This document shows, in pieces, positions 60,516-64,000 of a stretch of 64,000 nt of DNA; position 1 is the first letter of the stretch, and each line of letters opens with the position of its first letter. The DNA is from Cymodocea nodosa. Its lineage: Eukaryota; Streptophyta; Magnoliopsida; Alismatales; Cymodoceaceae. The translations under genes were made by a program, and so were the position numbers. The DNA is taken from assembly GCA_036874045.1 (NCBI GenBank), contig CM072345.1, positions 9,596,501 through 9,660,500 on the forward strand, read 5' to 3'. The notes beneath the pieces were generated by a model. The model saw only the letters and a program-made list of their open reading frames with translations. It had not been told where the DNA came from and ran no database searches.

Positions 60516-61564
60516 TAAATTATCTTTAAATCAGAATTAGAGCTAATGATTAGTTACAGATAAACTTTCATTTGTTTTAGATCATGGGATTGTGCATAAT
60601 TTGAAATGTATGTTATTAATTTAAGAAATCATGTAAATTATTATTTTAAAATTAATTAATAATAAAGTTGAAATATTCATCGTATATAAAGTTAAGTCTT
60701 GTCTTTATATTTGTCCACGAAAGACTTATTGTATTTTATATTATTTATGTTTTATTTTAAGCTTACGAGTAAAATAAAAATATGTAAATCTATTCTGACA
60801 TCACGTAAAATATTCTATTTTAAAATCAATTGATTACAAGTATTAAGCTAAGTCTTATTCTTATACTTATTAATGTAAAACTTTTTATAGATTATGATGA
60901 AAATAAAAGAGACTGTACACCAATATACATCAACTTTTAATTGTAAATTCTAACATCTCGTAATTTTTTTCCTCGATTATGACATTATAGTTTGTATTAT
61001 ACGTTTTTGTTCTTATAATTGGATATTTATGATCTTAACCAGACATGATAATCGACGATACATTTAAATTCGTGATTATCATGTACAATATTGACTGTGC
61101 ACGATTTGAGAATCCATGACCCAAACCAAATTAAATTTAAATCTGGGACTGTAGACTTGGACGTAGGTTAAGGGTTCGAATCTTAAAAAATCAAACTTAA
61201 GAAGATCTTGGTCCCGAATCCATTAGGTTTGAACTATTTATTCGTATAGGTTTGAGACCTACAAGATCTTGACCTATTGATTTGTGGATTTGAAAACTAA
61301 TATAATGCTTTTTTAAAAAAAAAAAATGATATATATATTAACATATACGTTGGGATAAGAAAAGATACTGATTTTGATGATAATAGGTGTTATATTCATG
61401 TCTTAAATTATATTCAACTAAGATGCCAAGAGAAGATGTAGCTTCTGATGGGATTGACACTTTGGTCTAATATTTCAAAATTGGCTACTCAAAAATTATT
61501 TTAATAGATAAATACGCTATTTGTCTTATAAAAAACACAAACTACCCAACCCATTGTCTTCCCA

Positions 61565-61567
<3 letters not shown>

Positions 61568-61607
<40 letters not shown>
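61568..61607. repeat. CT microsatellite
   Basis: About 19 CT/TC units, roughly 570 bp upstream of the last gene's start codon. Likely polymorphic. Confidence 0.9.
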
Positions 61608-61610
<3 letters not shown>

Positions 61611-61857
61611 TACAAATATAGATAATAATATTAGACGTCATTCATCTCTTAAAAGTTCACTTTTTTTTTATTGTAAAATATGATAATCAGACTCAACCTA
61701 AACCGAAGAGAGGGCCTGTATTGTTATTTTCAGGCCCGAGTTCGACGAGGATTAAACGGACTTATCTTGCAAGTGTCCGAAGCCCATATCCGATTAAGAT
61801 TAAACGGATTCATATCATGACATAGCATTCAGAGAATCAGAGGGAGGGAAGCAGTGG

Positions 61858-62115
61858 TTGTGCCGTGCGATAGTTCAGAGGATCGCCGGATTTTTACCTG
61901 CGAACCTTCTCTCCCGCCCTAGTCCATTTGGACGACGGTGCTCAGGCTCCTCGGCGCGAGGCCAGAATGCCATAGTCAAGCAAACGGAACACGTCCGTCT
62001 TCAATCTGCGTTGGAGTTGGTCCTTCCCATAGCTCGTGGTCGTCAGCTCGACATCCAGATGTTATGCATCGAGCTGTTCAAGTCGCGGATGAAATTACAT
62101 GAGGCGATCCAGTGA
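61858..62115 (+). other. Possible long upstream ORF in the leader of the last gene
   Basis: An 85-codon frame (MCRAIVQRIAGFLPANLL at its start) ends 26 bp before the main ATG at 62142. It lies in a GC-richer stretch that is probably the 5' UTR. It has no family resemblance. If transcribed it would be a large uORF able to limit translation of the main frame. Confidence 0.3.
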
Positions 62116-62141
62116 GATCTAGATCCTATCTAATCAGTCCG

Positions 62142-63493
62142 ATGGGTGATGCTCCATCTCTGCTGTCGTTGTGCTCGAAAGTTATCGAAAGGGCGATTCT
62201 ACACGGTGCAACCATTTTCTTGTTACCTGATGTACTCTCACAATAATCTGTTCATGTCGTTCACCGTGGTCGCTCTGACCATTCCAGGACGTGGTGACTT
62301 GCATAACGTGCTCAAGCTTCCTTTGGACCTGCTCGAGCTTCTGTTAACGGATTTCTCTGCCTTAGCCTTGCAGGAGCTGCACGAAGAACTGTTAGTTTTT
62401 TACTTTTAAAAAAGAATTGTTTTGGATAAATCTCTTATATTATTTGATTTGATTTATTTCCTATGGTAATATGTTGACTAACTTATATTTTTTTCAAACT
62501 TAAACGTGCCATTAAATCATAGATTTTCCTACTTCCTTTGCTGCAACGGAAATATCGGTTTAGTCCAGTAAACAAACACACTTTATGCATTTGCAAATTT
62601 TTGATTGGGACTGCAGTAAGCTCTACAAATATCGAAATTATATGAAGAATTACTTGAATGTCTACGGGTTCAATACTGAGGCCTTGTGCAGAGTCGAAAT
62701 TGAATTATAGATATACAAGCTATCTCAGTTTTAAGGTTCTTTTTTGTTACTGGGTAGAGAAGTGAGTCATTGCTGCTCCTGGACTTTTTGTTCCTCGTTC
62801 TAGTGGGTGGTCAACGTCCATTTGTCTGATAAATATCGATAATGAAATTTATACATCTGATATTAGTAATGTTAGATGCCGCATAGCTTATTTGGAACCG
62901 AAACGAACCCTTACAGGTCAATTCATTCTCCTGTACGCTTCAGCACTAGCATGTAAATCTCCATCCAAAATTAATTAAGACAACCTTCCATGCTGATATA
63001 TACCAAAATTTTCATGGAATGCCACATGGGAATGGGAGCAAATTAACTTATCATTACAGGTGAAATTGTCAAGGCATTGTAGCAATTGGAGAGCATTTTA
63101 AAGGCCCATGACAGTGTTCATTATCTAGAGTTTACAAATTGCTTACTGAATTTGATTTTAAAAAGTTCATTATCTTTCTGCAGTTCCCTGGTTACCTGAT
63201 GATTGTCTTGTAACAGGACATCTAATAAACTTGTGTTTCATAAGACTGGAGTGAAGCGTAAAAGGTTCTTACTGTTTAATATAAATTACCTCATCTTGAT
63301 TTACTGCATCTTGAAATGGGGCCTTTTCCAGTTATATAGATTTGAATGGTGTTTGGAAGGTTCAGTTTAAAACACGTTGGTCAGAGCATGCAAAACTCTC
63401 TCAAGATCACAACTTCATAAAGGGCAATGATGAAAGACAAACATGTGAAACAATTGACTGGCAGCAGCTGTACTGGGAGAAACACTTGCAAAG
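62142..63493 (+). CDS. RNI/LRR-like protein, 5' part (runs off the window)
   Basis: Exons 62142-62205, 62288-62390, 63217-63264 and 63332-63493 join in frame, all GT-AG, to about 125 residues; the last donor at 63494 is open and the next exon is beyond or near the edge. The protein starts MGDAPSLLSLCSKVIERAI, then LHNVLKLPLDLLELLLTDF, LALQELHEEL, GVKRK, then DLNGVWKVQFKTRWSEH and DWQQLYWEKHLQ. This order resembles plant RNI-like superfamily proteins, where an F-box-like LP-LL-LL stretch is followed by a W-LFKSRWP type segment and, later, LRR repeats. The 48 bp third exon fits because it supplies the usual KRKR-Y junction. The function is unknown. The call rests on memory of family pattern, not on a search. 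Confidence 0.6.
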
Positions 63494-63690
63494 GTATCTT
63501 TATCATGAACATCCAAATATAAGGTAGATGATTCATTTACGTAGAAGGGACATGCAGCTGCTCTATAGACCTAATTTTTATTTTTTCTAATTGAAATGCA
63601 TGTCCGTTCAAAAAATGAATTACATGAATATACAATTATTAGGGCATTAATGTGTTAGGGAATCAATATGAGCCATCTGCAGCCAATATT

Positions 63691-64000
63691 AAGCGGGATG
63701 ACTCCATCCATATGGCTGGTAGTATTTGATCACCTTGGTTAAATCTAGGGGTGTGGACGGAGTGGAGTCAAATCAAATAGACTTGTATCTGAATTCATAT
63801 CCATTTAATATCTGAGAATCTGTTTGATTAATATTACTTAATGTTGAATAACCAAGCAGGATGACAACATTCATATGGCTGGTGGTATTTGGTCACCTTG
63901 GTTAAATCTAGGGGTGTAAATGGAGTGGATTCAAATCAAATAGACTTGTATCTTAATTAATATCCATTTAATATCTGAATAATTTGAATCTGTTCGATTA
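63691..64000. repeat. Tandem direct repeat, period about 163 bp
   Basis: Copy 1 (63691-63853) and copy 2 (63854 to the window edge) share CATATGGCTGGT, CACCTTGGTTAAATCTAGGG, TCAAATCAAATAGACTTGTAT and ATCCATTTAATATCTGA, about 85-90 percent identical by eye. It probably lies in an intron of the last gene. Confidence 0.85.

Larger units (their letters stand above)
55023..62141. other. Gene desert
   Basis: The first 230 bp are the GDSL promoter. The rest is strongly AT-rich. It contains an AT/GT microsatellite (about 56457-56490), an exon-like island at 57071-57215, a 30-codon GC-richer frame at 57816-57908 (MEVGYDGEPGDATEDEVGR) of unknown meaning, a possible MITE at about 59955-60515, and a CT microsatellite at 61568. 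From about 61680 the DNA belongs to the promoter and leader of the last gene. Confidence 0.45.

Noticed and set aside
61168-61182. GGGTTCGAATC resembling a tRNA T-loop
   Set aside because: No acceptor stem, anticodon arm or D-loop could be placed around it.

Overview
The window is nuclear DNA of a flowering plant, most likely a monocot. Long spliced genes with plant-type domain content sit in AT-rich intergenic DNA with decayed transposons. Coding base use splits in two: the papain-like proteases, the AWPM-19 gene and the GDSL gene have very GC-rich third positions, while the WD40, TH2 and VPS62 genes are AT-rich. That split is typical of monocots, especially commelinids. The species cannot be named from sequence alone.

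Layout, left to right: two tandem papain-like cysteine protease genes (0.75-4.6 kb, + strand) with a Ty1/copia fossil between them; an AWPM-19 membrane protein gene (5.0-5.7 kb, +) whose promoter holds ABA-type elements; a WDR70-type WD40 gene of 8 exons (6.7-9.9 kb, +); a VPS62/DUF946 gene of 2 exons (12.1-14.7 kb, -); a gene-poor stretch (14.7-26.3 kb) with an LTR remnant and a decayed PIF/Harbinger-like element carrying a MYB/SANT-like relic; a 17-exon WDR48-type gene (26.3-39.8 kb, -) with two related short LTR elements in its introns and one GC-AG intron; the bifunctional thiamin gene TH2 (44.6-51.0 kb, -) with an RTE-type LINE relic and a tandem duplication in its large intron; a 5-exon GDSL esterase gene (52.8-55.0 kb, -); a 7 kb gene desert; and the 5' part of a gene resembling plant RNI/LRR proteins, which runs off the right edge.

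The genes do not form a pathway or cluster. Apart from the protease tandem pair they are independent housekeeping or stress genes: proteolysis, ABA-linked membrane function, WD40 scaffolds, thiamin monophosphate dephosphorylation and lipid ester hydrolysis. Exon borders were read by eye from reading frame, splice consensus and family conservation, and all coding frames add up across junctions. I found no RNA genes, no CRISPR and no clear undescribed system. The most useful leads are the paired LTR elements in WDR48 introns, its GC-AG intron, the MYB/SANT-bearing DNA transposon relic, the ABRE/CE3 pair, and an orphan exon-like island near 57.1 kb.
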